A stretch of DNA of 64,000 bases from Sclerodactyla briareus (Eukaryota > Echinodermata > Holothuroidea > Dendrochirotida > Sclerodactylidae), in contig JAODTK010002543.1 in the NCBI GenBank assembly GCA_026419785.1, positions 157,001-221,000 of the forward strand, read 5' to 3'. A program made the translations under genes and the position numbers. The notes below the pieces were generated by a model that had not been told where the DNA came from, searched no databases, and saw only the letters and a list, made by a program, of their open reading frames with translations. Of this stretch, positions 23,731 through 36,389 are shown piece after piece; within the stretch, counting starts at the first letter, position 1; every line of letters starts with the position of its first letter.

Positions 23731-24978
23731 CTAAACATCTGGAAACCAATCTTTACTTTGAACCGAATTCAACGTGGGGTATGGGTCCAACCAAATTGAA
23801 TTGTTGTCCAGCAAATCTTCTTTCCTAATAACCTGATTGTACCCGAACAATTCCATCATGTCTCTACACGCGGGTTATGGCCTGTATGACCAACACGGCT
23901 TCAAACGCCAGCGATCTTCTCCATCTGGAGAAAGTTTTGTTGGAATTCCGCTTCGTACCGAAAAATGTTGTGGCACCCTCGGCTTTTGTGTTCCGTTCGA
24001 TCCACCGAAACACCTTTCCTGGAATTTCAGTCCCCGAGACCAACGAAGTCGTACATCTCGCTGATGTACTTATGGAAACCTCGCTAGATCCTCGTAGCGG
24101 ATGAGAAAGTAATATTCGGTCATCCACGGGAGGTACTCGCCAATCTCTCGATTAGATACCCAACTTGTGCAATAGGCTTCCAGACGTTCATAGATCGATC
24201 CCATTCGGTCATAGAACTTGGCAATCTCGCTTTTTGAAAACATTTTCAAGCGCGAATTCAAAATGCCACGGGGATCTCTTGCTAAATGGACCACCTTAAC
24301 TGGCGGATCTTGGCGGTTAATGCCCTCAGTTGACTTATATCGAGATTCGAATCGTATTAATGGCGACGATATGCTGTCTCGAATTGCAGAGCCGTGCCAG
24401 TCCCGAAGCAGTGATATCACCACACGTGATGTCGTGTCCATATGGACCCAGATCGCTGGGCTCTTTCTGGTAGCAGCTTGAGTTCATCATCGCTGGCAAT
24501 ATCTCAATAATACGAGGAGAGTTATTACGTGCGAGCGAGACCAGCCTCTCAGATACCAGTCCCATTGTTGTGAAGTCGCATCGAAAGATTCCCTCGCAGA
24601 ACTGCAAACATACAGGTTCTAACCAATTGTGTTAAATTCTTAGCCTTCAAGAAGAAGTCTATTCGTTGACAGGCTCGAACGTGTAGAAAAAATCGTCTCT
24701 TTGCCCAAATATTTGCCCGAGGAAGGAAGACCCCGATCGCATAGCCGCCAAGATGAGCACGCGGACTCCTTTCCTGTTTTGTGACGTTGTTGTGCCCTAG
24801 GACTTCGTATCGAGTTTGAATGGGCGTGGTCCATGTAACAGCTCAACGTCTTCACTTCGATATTTGCTCTGTCAATATCAAACACAGAGAAACTGAAGAA
24901 GACTGTGAGCAGGACGAGCACTAGCAGAAATCTCGGAGTCGCTGTGGGTAGATGACACGGCCATCTGGTCGAATCCAC
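23731..24978 (-). CDS. Carbohydrate 6-O-sulfotransferase (CHST family), intronless, frameshifted
   Basis: A Golgi type II membrane enzyme that moves sulfate from PAPS to a sugar of a glycoprotein or proteoglycan. In order: a membrane anchor FLLVLVLLTVFFSFSVFDI (24935-24875), the 5'-phosphosulfate loop VLILAAMRSGSSFLGQIF (24755-24700), FFYTFEPVNE, IDFFLKAKNLTQLVRTC, GIFRCDFTTMG, CNSRQHIVAINTIRIS, the 3'-phosphate site VVHLARDPRGILNSRLKMF (24300-24240), YYFLIRYEDLARFP (24110-24070), KYISEMYDFVGL, and a tail CRDMMELFGYNQVIRKEDLL ending at a TAG at 23731-23733. About 415 codons matches the family. Frames change at least six times, near 24745, 24654, 24595, 24345, 24310 and 24065. The start is uncertain because the anchor frame begins upstream without a clear ATG; 24978 is a GTG. 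It could be a pseudogene or a good gene with sequence errors. Keratan/chondroitin CHST1/3-like subtypes are nearest, but the acceptor is unknown. Confidence 0.9.
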
Positions 24979-24999
24979 GTCCGTGTGTTATGGTTAACA

Positions 25000-27400
25000 A
25001 CATGGTTTGCAATTGCACTCCGTTGGTAAACGAAATCGATCAATACTGCACAATTCCTGAACGAACTTTTCTCCTCACCTGAAGCTCAACCATTGACTTG
25101 CCGGACACTCTTGTGGTGAGATTCGCTGTATACGAAAAATTCTAATGTTCCTCGGAGATTATTCCGACTGAACTGTACGATAGTCTGAACTGTGGGAACG
25201 GAAGAATTGTCCTCATACCAATCCCAGCTACCCTACAACTATTGTGTTTTTAACCCAGAGCACAGGCATACGGCTAATATCAGATGCTAGGCTATGTCGA
25301 ATGCCTCGAGCGACGAGAATATGTGCGGTTATACGGCTACAAATCAACATTTGCCTGTTATCCCCCGTCAGACTAAACCTAGTCGTTCACCGGCTATGCA
25401 TTTGACGATGGAGCACGTTCCGTAGACAAATATTTGATCGATGAAATACGACGCCAAAAGCGAGCGAGTTGTGTATGAGCAGTGATGCGGTAGGGGCAGT
25501 ATTCGTAGCAGTGTCGGTATACAGTGTACAAAAATGTCAACAGTTTTAAGAACCTTGGTTAAGCGTGTGCACTGTTATAACCCCAAGTACACTATGTTAC
25601 AAAACGAAACAACAAACCGGGCGTAGGCACCTCACACGAGAAAGAATCACTTTCCCCTCGGAATCACGGGGATTGTGGAGTGCTTGTCGCTATTGATTTC
25701 GCTCTCCACTACCCAGTGCCGTCGACCCAATGTGGCCCGCCCCCACCTTTTTTTTGTCCAGAGGGTGTCATAAAATTTTGCCATAATTCAAATCAAAAAG
25801 GTATTCTCGAAATTGAAAAGTAGACCATATAGTAAATTGTTCTTCGTTGCGGATATTGCCTTCCCACACCTCAACTTTAAACATATATCGAGAATAGTAA
25901 TGCTAGTGCCTTCGAATATTCTGTCCTAAACTCGCGCTCGATATTTGATATCAATATACACGCGCCATCACTACGCCACCTTGAAGTCATAGCATCTGGT
26001 AGACTTCTACCGGCCGCGAAAATGCGAGCTAATGCAATCAAAATTGGCGTAAACTACACGCTGGGTCCCCCTGATAATTCAAGTTGAATTCGTTTATTGC
26101 CCTGACCAATGTTCAAACCTACCCAAACAGCCTCCCGGGGGTTACCGAATGCGGCCGGCGGACCATCACTTGCCCGCCTGATGAATGCTATCCGGCACAC
26201 CATAAATACCAGATTAGGAAAAATATTTAAGGTTTCAGCCAAGAAAAGGTAGGAATTGTTTTCATTAGCATTCATGAACGCTGGTAAACTTCAATGCATG
26301 TATTGAAATGCCACTATCAATAAAATATCAACTCACTTTTGGTCATTAATATTGTTGACCATTATTAATTTTTTTTTTATTTGAATTAATTCTCATCTTA
26401 CAACAAACATTCGCGACCCACATATTCAACTTTCGACAATTTTGTGCTAGCGCTGCTTGAACACAAGTCCATTGCGCACTCACTTGCCCACTTACCATCT
26501 GAATCGCAAGATATGCAATAAAGTGCTATTTTAAGTTTTATTTTAATTTTATGAGGAAAAAATATGGGCCCTTTGGCGTCTAAGAACACTGAATTGTAGA
26601 CTTTTCGCATAGCAACGGCCTACGTCGAAACTTACTTTCCATTTGTGGCGTTTTTTTAGATAAAAAGGGCTATCTGGCACTCACCACCTGGCATCCGTAA
26701 AGACCTCACTTTATTATTTCAAAAATGTGCTACGCTGCGTGGCAACCAATGGCAACTCACCTGATAGGTCAACTAAATCGTTCTCTTTCGTGAAGTATTC
26801 GTAAACAAGGCGATCACCAAAGAGGTGTACCGCCTGGTTGCGCGATCGGTGGTTTATATTATTCACTACACTACACACTTACACAAACCAAACTAGTTCA
26901 TGCAGACAGACCATTCGCCATTCATACGAACAACACATTTTTTACATATAACCCATACAAATTCCTAAATAAACTGACCAATAAGTTTGGACTCTTATTA
27001 CAAAAGTCCTTAATTGCTTTTGTCATCTCTTGCCCCCCACCTCGCCCCAACTCTTCTCCCCTTAAGTAACCCAATTTTGAACAAAGTTTCATCGCTCAGT
27101 AAACTCCACTTCTCGCCCCAAATCCAACTGAAAATGTCTGAAATCCCTTAGCTAGCACGGGCTTCTTTGCTTTTTAAAATAATTTCCATCATTCATTGCC
27201 TCTTTATGTTTCATAGCAGCCAGACATACCACCCCCCCCCCCTCCTGCCGGCAGGAAACACCCTTCCCTGCCTCCCCCACACCCAAAAGGGCCTATTCAC
27301 CACGCAGCAGTCATGCTGTCCCCCAAATATATCTTTAGGAAAAGGAAGAGAGGAAAGAAAAAAGTTAAGTATTTTTTAATGTCTAATCAACCTAATCCAA
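25000..27400. other. No supported gene
   Basis: Short open frames at 26054-26275 and 26398-26610 (minus) have no family signature that I can defend. A C run lies at about 27231-27242. Confidence 0.45.
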
Positions 27401-27403
27401 TTG

Positions 27404-28060
27404 TCACAGGAGCTATGGTTACTCGTCCCGTGCTTTTTCTAACAGAAGCTATCATATATTGAATACAATCAAAGATGACATCAAAACCATTCAGATGTGT
27501 CAGAAAATGTTAACGGACCATACCTGGTGAGTTTGGCGAAATTCTTACCAGTTGGAAAACGGACGAAATTATGCAATTAGGACGTACAGCGCTATAACAG
27601 AAGTCATTTGTCACAGGAGCTATGTTTACTCCTTCTCCAGGGCTTATTCTAAACAGAAGCATTAAATGATGGGATTCCAATTCCAAACATCAAAAAACAC
27701 ATCAGATCCAGAAAATGTTATCGGACTATACCTACTGAGTTGGCGACATTCTGACAAGTTTGAAAAATTTGAATATTATATGCCAAATTAGGCACATACA
27801 ATGTCATCTAACTTGGACCCCGCTGTACCTTCAAAATGAGGATCAAACGGGGATCACATCTACCAAGTTTTGTGGAAATCCAGCGAACTTTCAAAAATTG
27901 CATAAAATATGCAGATTAGACACAATAAAATGATTTCACTTTTAAAGTCCTGGGAACCATGGTAGACCACATCCACCAAGAATTTCGGTAAAAAATCCCA
28001 CAAACTTGGGAAATTCGCCATAAATTATGTAAATTGACGACTAATTAGCATATTTCAGCC
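27404..28060. repeat. Two ~205-bp tandem copies and related decayed units
   Basis: 'tgtcacaggagctatg.ttac' begins units at about 27404 and 27610. Both continue through 'taacagaagc', 'cagaaaatgtta.cggac.atacct' and 'gagttggcgaaattct'. The following 250 bases repeat looser versions of 'accaagttttgtggaaatcc...aaatatgcagatta'. Copies differ by frequent indels. Confidence 0.7.
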
Positions 28061-30815
28061 AGGGTTAGATTTAACTGGTATAGCATCGCAGTTTGCTAGC
28101 CAAATGGGCATGATTGCTAATCATTCCATCAATTGATTAGCATTTTTGTGAATAGGCAAACACACACTAAGGCTTGAGAAGTCTGCCAGTGTTCATTGAG
28201 AGTGAAAAACGAATCCTAAATCGAAACCCTGGTCAGGCTGAAAATCTCATCAGTTAATCTACTGCAATCCAGTCCTACATTGCCAAACTACAATCATCAC
28301 TGTTAGCACATACGGTTTCTTGCGTTATCTGCTAACTAGCTTTGACATGAATTCCATAAAATAAGCTAATTCCCAACTTATGACTTTGCTGGCCCAAAAT
28401 CTAATCAGATCGTGTACACCCACCCCGTGCTACACACAAAATTTCGTCATTCGGCCTCACCGGTTTGTGGAGATAAATGCTTGCTACGTAGAAAGTTGTG
28501 GACATACACACGTACACGCCATAGTGACCACCGAGTCTCTTCCTGATTTCATTCAGGCGAGACAAAAAGTACTGGGATAGTTGTTTTGTGTTGAATTAAA
28601 AGACTTGCCCGTTCTTCCCCGCGTACCGATGTAACTACATAGGTAACAAATTTTGCTCTTATATAACGTTCGACACTCCCCCCCCCCCCCCCCCCTCCCG
28701 CAAACCCCCTAAAAAGTCATCGAACCAACTCAACATTCTGGTAAGGTCTTTCCAATTACCCCCAGGCCCTCCACATTGAATCCCTGAAAATGTGAAATTA
28801 GTCAGGTCCTTCCTCTTCCCGAAAGTTGCAAATAGTGGAAAGATTATAAAATATTTGAAGAACACAGCCCCCCGCCAAAAAAAAAAAAAATCATTCTGAA
28901 TTCCAGATCCTCTGCATAATGCTGGAAAAACCGTTCGTTTTGATACTCATATCTAGTTTTGAAATTCAAAACTATTCAAATATATTGTTCAAAAATGTTC
29001 ACAATCTTGCAAAAAATCTAGAGTTTCCTTACTTTTCACTGATCATCATGAAAAATGTTGTAAGTGTGGTGCCTCTGTTCATCCGTTTGGATCAATTTGG
29101 AATCATTCAGCCATTGAATCAGCAGTTCTGCCTAAGTTATCGACTTGTAAATATTACTATGTTCGGGTCCACTCCGAACTGGAGATATATCCCCCCCCCC
29201 CCCCACCCCAAAAAAAAAGAGACCCAAATCTTTGGAACACGCAACGCAGCACACAGCCCACCACACTAACGAAACCTTCCCGAGTGCAACCTCATTGCTG
29301 GAGGACCGACATAAGCATCTATCGGTAACCACCACGATTGGTACCATAGTGACCGTTGCCTATGGCAACTCGCAACACGTGAATATCGGTTGGAACGCTA
29401 CTGACCAAATATCTCATCGGCCTTTTGGGACCGATGGGAAAATAACGTTATCAAACGATATCGGTAACACAATAAAACGTTTAACATTTTTGAAGGACCT
29501 TTTTCGGTATCACCCACTATTGTCGTCTCCCAACGTATTGTGTTAGCTTCAGTCATCCACATCGGTGCTTGGGATACCGTTGCTTTCAACCAAACTGGAG
29601 ATAGTCGAGCTCAGTCCTCGACTGGCATTTCATCGATGTCCTACGAAAGAATACTGCATACTGCAAGATGTTTCACATTCACTCAATTTCTTTCCCACTG
29701 GCGACATTACGGAAGGACAAACTTGTTTGGATAAGAGATAATACCACCAGCATTATACCATGGAAGACTTGACTTATCGAGTCCAAACGGCCGCTCTGTC
29801 TAATAGCGATATTAATATTGTTAAATTACAAATGCATGGAAGCTCACGAAAATTCAAATTCACACTAGAAAACGTCGAACAACCATTGCCCTAATTTGCT
29901 CATATATTGGATAATTTTCCCCAATAATCTATATCCCAATGCAGCGAGACTATGTGATACAATGGGGCAGCATTGATTCCGACTGTTAACGACGCCCCTA
30001 GTGACGCATCCTTATCCTATTTTGGAGCCCCCTGTGCCAATGCAACTCGCAGAGCTGGGAAAGGCCATTAAGAGGGGCCTAGCTGATATACCATCATCAC
30101 CCCCAGATCTGTGAAGTCAATGAGAGCGTAATATCCAATAACCACTCGGCTGTTTGCCTACACACTTCAATGTTTATTCGAGCCCCAATTACAGAAGGCT
30201 CCATTTTTCGAGCCTTTAACCTAACCCGACCCATAATTTGACCTGGCTCAGAACCCAAAGCTCTTTACCGTGGTCGGTAAGAGCCGCATTACAATCATAT
30301 TTCTTTTACATTAGGTTGTCTCAGGTCGATCTCACCTTATGTGCATTGCTATTAAATGTCTCTCACAACATATAACTTTCACCAACATCAGCAGGGGTTC
30401 GTAGCCAATCTTCATTTGCGGGCACATATATTATTGCGGCACATATTTAGTCTGGCTCGAAAACACATTAGTTCCGCTAATTAATGTTAAAACATGCAAC
30501 TGGACGTGGGGAATAAGACTTTTTTTTTCAACAAGGTGACCTCCCAGATTCCTTGTAACGTTCTCGTTTCTCGTCAACTTTCACGAGACATGGTATAAGA
30601 CGGGGGCCAGTGCCTTCGCTTCAAGATTTATAGGTTTTTATACAACAGTCACTAGGGCCCACCAAAATGTGCCAAGGACCCCCCCATCTTGCTGAGCCCG
30701 CTCCTGAAATAACAGTCCACCAAACATACACAGAACTGAAGGGACTCCATCAATTAATTGTCTTATTTGTCATAGGGAGGTGAGGCCAATTTATAATAAG
30801 AATAATACTGAGGTG
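28061..30815. other. No supported gene
   Basis: C runs near 28677-28695 and 29190-29203, A runs near 28877-28890 and 29210. Open frames at 28919-29269 and 29232-29546 overlap in different frames and show no domain. 28420-28520 resembles a dispersed noncoding repeat ('aaaatttcgtcattcggcct'). Confidence 0.4.
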
Positions 30816-30819
30816 ATTG

Positions 30820-30890
30820 GTAGAGCGCTATGCAAAGACCCGCTAGGCGCACGTCGGGTTCCGACTTCCCCCCCCCCCCCCCCCCCCACC
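30820..30890 (+). mobile_element. tRNA-like SINE head, truncated at a C run
   Basis: 'attggtagagcgctatgc' (A-box-like) and 'gtcgggttccgacttcc' (degenerate B box, one base from ggttcgact) are spaced as in a tRNA gene, but the acceptor stem is absent and the sequence enters a run of 20 C at 30868-30887. Confidence 0.4.
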
Positions 30891-31382
30891 CGAACAAATC
30901 TCTGCGTATACTACTAGGCCCATACACCCTCTTGGTATGATATATAAATTAACCAACTTTTCTCAATAAATGTAACTGTCCTACTACAACGTGATACATA
31001 AATAATGATGATGCCAAACGATCAACACTGCATGCAGCAGCAGTACCTAATCCTCATGATGCAACATGTGTGATAATCTCATTATTCAGTACAGATCACT
31101 TCACCCATACCATGTCTCCATTTATCATGTCCTCTGAATTGTATTGGTCGGGACCCCAAGGCAAGGGCGACGCCCTTTATACCTCACCCTCCCTACTGAA
31201 CGTGAAAAAGTGTTTTTTTCTGTGCTAAAAAAAAGAATTATTGGTCACAAGAAGTCGAAGGGGGCTTCTGCAACCCCACCCCCTCTCTGCGTCGCGCCAC
31301 TGATTGTTGTCACGGACATCAACAAACCTCTGTGATCTTGTGTCTCTGGCCCCCAGCAGTGAATGAGAGTTTCCTGTTCAGG

Positions 31383-32021
31383 TTATGGGGTCCAGGACGT
31401 GACTAAAGGCCTACATTCCTCACATGAGTGCCTGCCACTTTCCCAACATTTACTGGTTATAGAGTCAGCAACATTGTATGTTTTAGATCTTGGGACGAAG
31501 CAAAATGGTGAGCTATTTGAATATACATTCAGTGACTTCCAATCCCCTACGAAAATTAAAGGACAACTCAGGTAAATTATAAAGAGTCTACTATAATAGC
31601 TGGAGAAAAACTTAGTATCAGTCATAAACCTGATGCTCATTCCACTTTCCGTTCGGAGGTGAACCGTTTGTGTATGTATATGCAAAGAATATTTTAGTAT
31701 TTTGTTTTCCAATAATGTACCCATAACTGAAAAAACAATAGTCAACAGGTGTCTGAGAGAAATCGCTATCGTGGGTCTACAGGTTATTGATGTTTGCTGG
31801 TTAAGAGAAATATGGAATACAAACATAATTATCCTGTGTTTTTGGCAACTGGTGCCATCAACGGTAATTGTGCAATAGGATTCCTCCCCGGAATTTCCTC
31901 TTGCTTTTCTCTGCATAATGGAACAAACTTCGAAAGGCCATAACGTCACAGAGGAAACATCGCATTGAAATGGGGAAATAGGGACCTCATAGATACCGAC
32001 AGCTTGCCAATTGGCCCACAT
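31383..32021 (-). CDS. Unassigned 212-codon open frame
   Basis: The longest uninterrupted frame in the window. The translation includes FVFHISLNQQTSITCRPTIA and a C-terminal CWESGRHSCEECRPLVTSW with closely spaced cysteines. I recognise no family, see no clear membrane anchor, and the composition is not strongly protein-like. Overlapping frames exist on the plus strand (31363-31575). In a region where real genes carry frameshifts, an unbroken chance frame is possible. Confidence 0.2.
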   Translation of the reverse strand: MWANWQAVGIYEVPISPFQCDVSSVTLWPFEVCSIMQRKARGNSGEESYCTITVDGTSCQKHRIIMFVFHISLNQQTSITCRPTIAISLRHLLTIVFSVMGTLLENKILKYSLHIHTQTVHLRTESGMSIRFMTDTKFFSSYYSRLFIIYLSCPLIFVGDWKSLNVYSNSSPFCFVPRSKTYNVADSITSKCWESGRHSCEECRPLVTSWTP

Positions 32022-32029
32022 TTAAAACC

Positions 32030-34230
32030 TATATTTTATCCAAGCTTGCAGTTGTCCTTTAAAGGTAAGTACAATTGTGGCTCATTATTCCTATATTTTT
32101 CCTCTACTCACCAGTGTGGACTATAAAGCAAACAAGTTCTGATTAGTAAGAATGGCACAATCCCTCTCCCCCACACTCTCCCATTGTACTCTGTGTTCTC
32201 CCACATTGGTCGACCTAACTACTCAGGCAACAAACCGCTTTGGAGCGTACTGAGACCAACATTTTTGGAGTTTAGAAATTGACTCTTCGTTGATCTGTCA
32301 CATCCCCACCCTGATTTACAACACTCCTTATTACTGTTGAAGCATAAGGCGAATGAAAACTCCCAGCTGTGGAGCTCCCAGGCCCAGTCAACGCTAACAG
32401 CAACCACCTCGTATCAGAATCTGATCAACATCAGATTAAGACTAGTTAGGGAGGTTCCTATGAATGAATGCATGATACGTGGTGCCATCACCAAAGGAGT
32501 GGAGGAAGTGGTTTTGTTCGTTTTTTTCCATCTAACCACAAACATGACATCATTTAGTTTTTTAAACGTAAAGGCAGTTAACATATTATGAATGTCTAAA
32601 ACTGTGCACTCTCTCCCTGGTCCAGTTTTCAACTAAATTTCACAGCTGAACAAACCACCTCAGTGTTTGCATAAAACCTAAGTAAATCAATTGTTCTCAT
32701 TTGGTATAGCTTAGATTAACCAACACAGCCTTTTATGGATATAAATATCTACTGCGCATCACTATATCGTTAGTTTTCCTTTTATTAAATTAAAAATGCT
32801 TTTAAATGAGAGGGTGGAAATGAGTTTGAAGCAGTCATAGCAATTAACATGACAAAGCTAGTCCAAACAAATTAAGTAAGTATTCAAAAAATAAATGTTT
32901 ATATAAGAATTACTGTCAAAAGAGGAAGGAATTTCCCTGCACCAAGTAGCATAGAGTTACCACTTGAAAAATATCCAACAATAAAATGTGAGTTAACAAG
33001 GTACCTCTGTATAAGGAATATCCATGAGAAGTATAGTTTTTCCCCATAACCCCCCTATTATATATTTCATTCAACATTTCTCTTATACCATATATCCATA
33101 TTACTCTGTTACAGGCCACTGATGCTGAAACTGCTCATCTGCTGCACCTATATGCTAGACTTCCACTCCCTCCAGTTGGGGGAGTAGACTTGAATGATGA
33201 GTGGACGATGTTAAAATTTGTAAAGTGTATTAGCTGACCAAGTAGTAATCTGTAGTCGTGGTGGCACTCACAATCATGTAGTCTAATCTACATCAATACC
33301 CCCCATTTTCCCTCTTCCCACATCATATAAATTTTTCGCTTTCCCATTCATATTAAGTTGACACTGATATCTATGTCACCAGCTTACGCCAAAAGCAGTG
33401 ATCCGACTTACGGGATATAGCCAACATGCGGTGACAATCCGTCAGAGGCTTGTGGACGATGTGGAACATTCGAGCCCGGACTCCACATACTCCCTGTGCT
33501 TAAGGGGACAGAAAGTGAGCGTGACACCTGTAAGGGATTTGGCACACTGGGGCCAATCACATTATGGCTCCTACACCCAAGCTATGACGATCACTATGGC
33601 TGTTACACTAAATAGCCAGTCCATCAGCAGAGCACTAGAGAATTCCCTAGAGGCTTCGCTAAAGAAATTCAAAACCATTTAATTACCACAACTTCCCCCA
33701 AACTACTAATTGCGTGAAGTCAACCTCTTTTTCAATTATATAATTGAAGTGTAATTCAATGCAATGGACCACCAATATATCTGCATGAACACAAACTGGT
33801 GTTTTCCATGAAAATACAACTGTTGGCTGATTGCTCAGGGGGGAAAGGTATGATATAAGTAGGCCAGACTGTGTCATTTTGTTACGATTTTTTAAAAAAG
33901 ACTCACTAAATAAGAAGAAAACTCACATAGTAAAATGGAAGTAAAGATGGACAGACATGGTTCTAAAGTGGTTTACAAAGATAGAAAACATAGCCATGAC
34001 CTTCATCTACCCACAAAACTGCTCCATTGCAGCCTCCTCACTAGAAAGCCCAATATTCAATGTCATTATTTTGGAAATGTATGCAATGAACAAACCGGTC
34101 CCTCTCTGAATATTTGTAAGGTATGTTCTGATGTCTGGTTATCCATTCCTATTGGAAATGTGGTGCTGTGAGAGGGGTAGTAAAGCGCTGGGCAAGATTT
34201 GCCTGCCTAAAGCCGGAAAAAGGGTGTGTT
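32030..34230. other. No firm gene; one open frame of note
   Basis: The plus-strand frame 33398-33682 (IRLTGYSQHAVTIRQRLVDD to ALENSLEASLKKFKTI, stop TAA) has a plausible protein-like composition, and an AG acceptor lies just before it ('cttacgccaaaag'). I cannot assign it. Other frames here look random. Confidence 0.25.
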
Positions 34231-34244
34231 TCTACTTTCTTGGT

Positions 34245-34540
34245 GTATGACCCCCCTGACAATGACTGTCTGGGGTAAGGAGCTGTATGACCACCCCGAC
34301 GAGAATGACTGTCCTGTGGTATAGATGTTTATGACCAAACCCTGACAATGACTGTCTGGGGTATAGGTGTATGACCCACCTTACACTATCTGTCTTGGTT
34401 ATAGGAGGTGTATGACCCACCCCGCCATGACAGTCTGGGGTAATAGGAGGTGTATGACTCACCCCCGACATGCTGTCCGGAGGTATAGGAGGTGCATGAT
34501 CCACCCCCGACAATGACTGTCCTGGGTTATAGGGAGTACA
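34245..34540. repeat. ~44-bp minisatellite, about 7 copies
   Basis: The unit is roughly 'gtgtatgacccaccccgacaatgactgtctggggtatagga', given here split as gtgtatgaccca, ccccgac, aatgactgtc, tggggtatagga. Copies begin near 34242, 34284, 34327, 34366, 34408, 34450 and 34491 with unit length 38-45. On the minus strand the array is partly open and would encode repeats like GVGHTPPIT, but changing unit lengths argue against coding use. Confidence 0.9.
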
Positions 34541-34549
34541 TCATACAAT

Positions 34550-36385
34550 CAACTAATAAAACGATCGAGGGAGCCTTTGCCAGCGTGTGTGGCAGCAAAT
34601 AACCTGGAGCAGCTGGAATATATCCAGGTAACTGTCCCCACAGAAGTACCCATAATCAGTCCACAGGGCTGCGCACTGGATATTGTACCCTCTTTCCAAC
34701 CACACCCCACCAGCCTCAGTATTGCAAAACCGTCTGGTGTCAGGAGAAGAAGGGGGGTTAATGACACTTTCAGACTTCATACCAACTGACTATGCATGGA
34801 TGGTCATCACATTCCCTGAATTTTATTTTAGCCATTGATGGCCATGACGCTCATGACATGTATTTTATCATTGTAGGTTTGGGGGTGTTTATACAGGCCA
34901 ACTGACTAAACACCGAACACTTCCTGTATCCCTCTCACAGGAAATCCACTGAGCAAAACGTAACACTCTCAAGGTGCCGTGAAAACAAAAATTCCCCTTT
35001 GTCTAACTCTCTCTACAGAAATAATACTTCGATAAATATACCAAGGGAATGCCGTTTATTTTTAAGGCCCATCTAGAAAACATACACATTGTGTTACCAT
35101 TACTAAGAATTTTGGGAGCAGAAGAATCTAATGCCAATAAGCCCTGGTTTTACCACTAAACTCAAGACAATGGACTCGAAGCCAAGAAACCTTCTAACAA
35201 AGTACCCCTCTCTAAAAGAACATGGGTTTGCATGTCACAACTTTTGTTATCAAAATGGCCCAGAAAGACCTGCACCTAACCATCTACCATTCCACCAAAA
35301 AAAATTAAATTCTGGCCAGATGACCAATGAAGAAGAAGTCTAAGGGAAGCCCCCCCCCTGTCAAGCTCTGGTAATCCTTATGGCCCATGTATCAGCCATC
35401 ATTATTGTTGGAGTTGCTGACGGCATTTTGTGTGGAGGACAAGAGTTAGGTTCCCTCACCAGATAAGTTTGCTGATGTTAAAAAATGACATTATCAATGA
35501 CACCTGTTCGAACCTTTACCCAATAAAATGAACCAATGCATCACTTTTTTTCACATAGAATGGGGAATGAGCAAATTGGCAAATTTGCTGCATAATCTCT
35601 GAAAATTCAAACTTCACACACATACATGAGAATTGCTGGACACCCATATAATCCATGATACAATGCACTTGCTGTATGAAGATTTGTTCATGTGCTGAAA
35701 AGGTGGTGCCACTATTCTATATCATATACAATTCATTACTAAAAATTGATTGACATAATTATTGAAAAATACTTCACTGAAATTCCATGCAAATTTTATA
35801 ACAATTTCTGAAATTCAACAAGGAGTTTAGAGAGTTTACAAGAAGTGTTAACAGTCCTCTTTTTAGTTTTTAGACACAGGCATGACTGTGGTGGATCATG
35901 TTACCACCTGAGACGTGACTTTAGGGGGCCACGTCAAAATCTAACCTGCAGCAGCTGTAGTACAAATGCATTACATATATCACACACAGGAACGAACCGG
36001 CCGTCCTGCAATATGTGTGCTATCCTAACAGGAACCAACGTGGTAAAATAGGATACTCTACCGCTCTCTGATGTTGACACTTGACAGCCTTTACCTCCTT
36101 TCTTCTGATGAGCTCTGATGGCTTTTGTTATTCAACAATAGCAGAGGGAGGCTCCCAAATGAGAAATTGTGTCAATCTAGTTCAATTTACTTGTCTTGTG
36201 CTCAATGAACCATAAATGAGTAATGTAATACACTGACTGCTCATTAATAGGCCAATTTGCAGCCTCCATTGTGTTTTGCCAGGATTGTAATATTCCCAGG
36301 AGATTGTGGGAGAGGCTGACACAGGCAACCAGCTGATCATCTCCATGACGACAGCTCATTGGATCACTGGCTGGGCGGTAACCGT
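34550..36385. other. No firm gene; weak exon-like frames
   Basis: Plus-strand frames 34577-34789 (LEQLEYIQVTVPTEVPIISP), 35131-35343 and 35845-36051 are open. The last follows a polypyrimidine tract and 'tttttag' and has paired cysteines (CGGSCY, CSSCS, CNMC) that could be a metal-binding or disulfide module. None was recognised, and no donor or partner exon could be linked. Confidence 0.25.
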
Positions 36386-36389
36386 GAGT

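Noticed and set aside
26054..26275. Minus-strand frame with AVWVGLNIGQGN, reminiscent of a C-type lectin core
   Set aside because: No conserved cysteines or WND-type motif and no partner exons.
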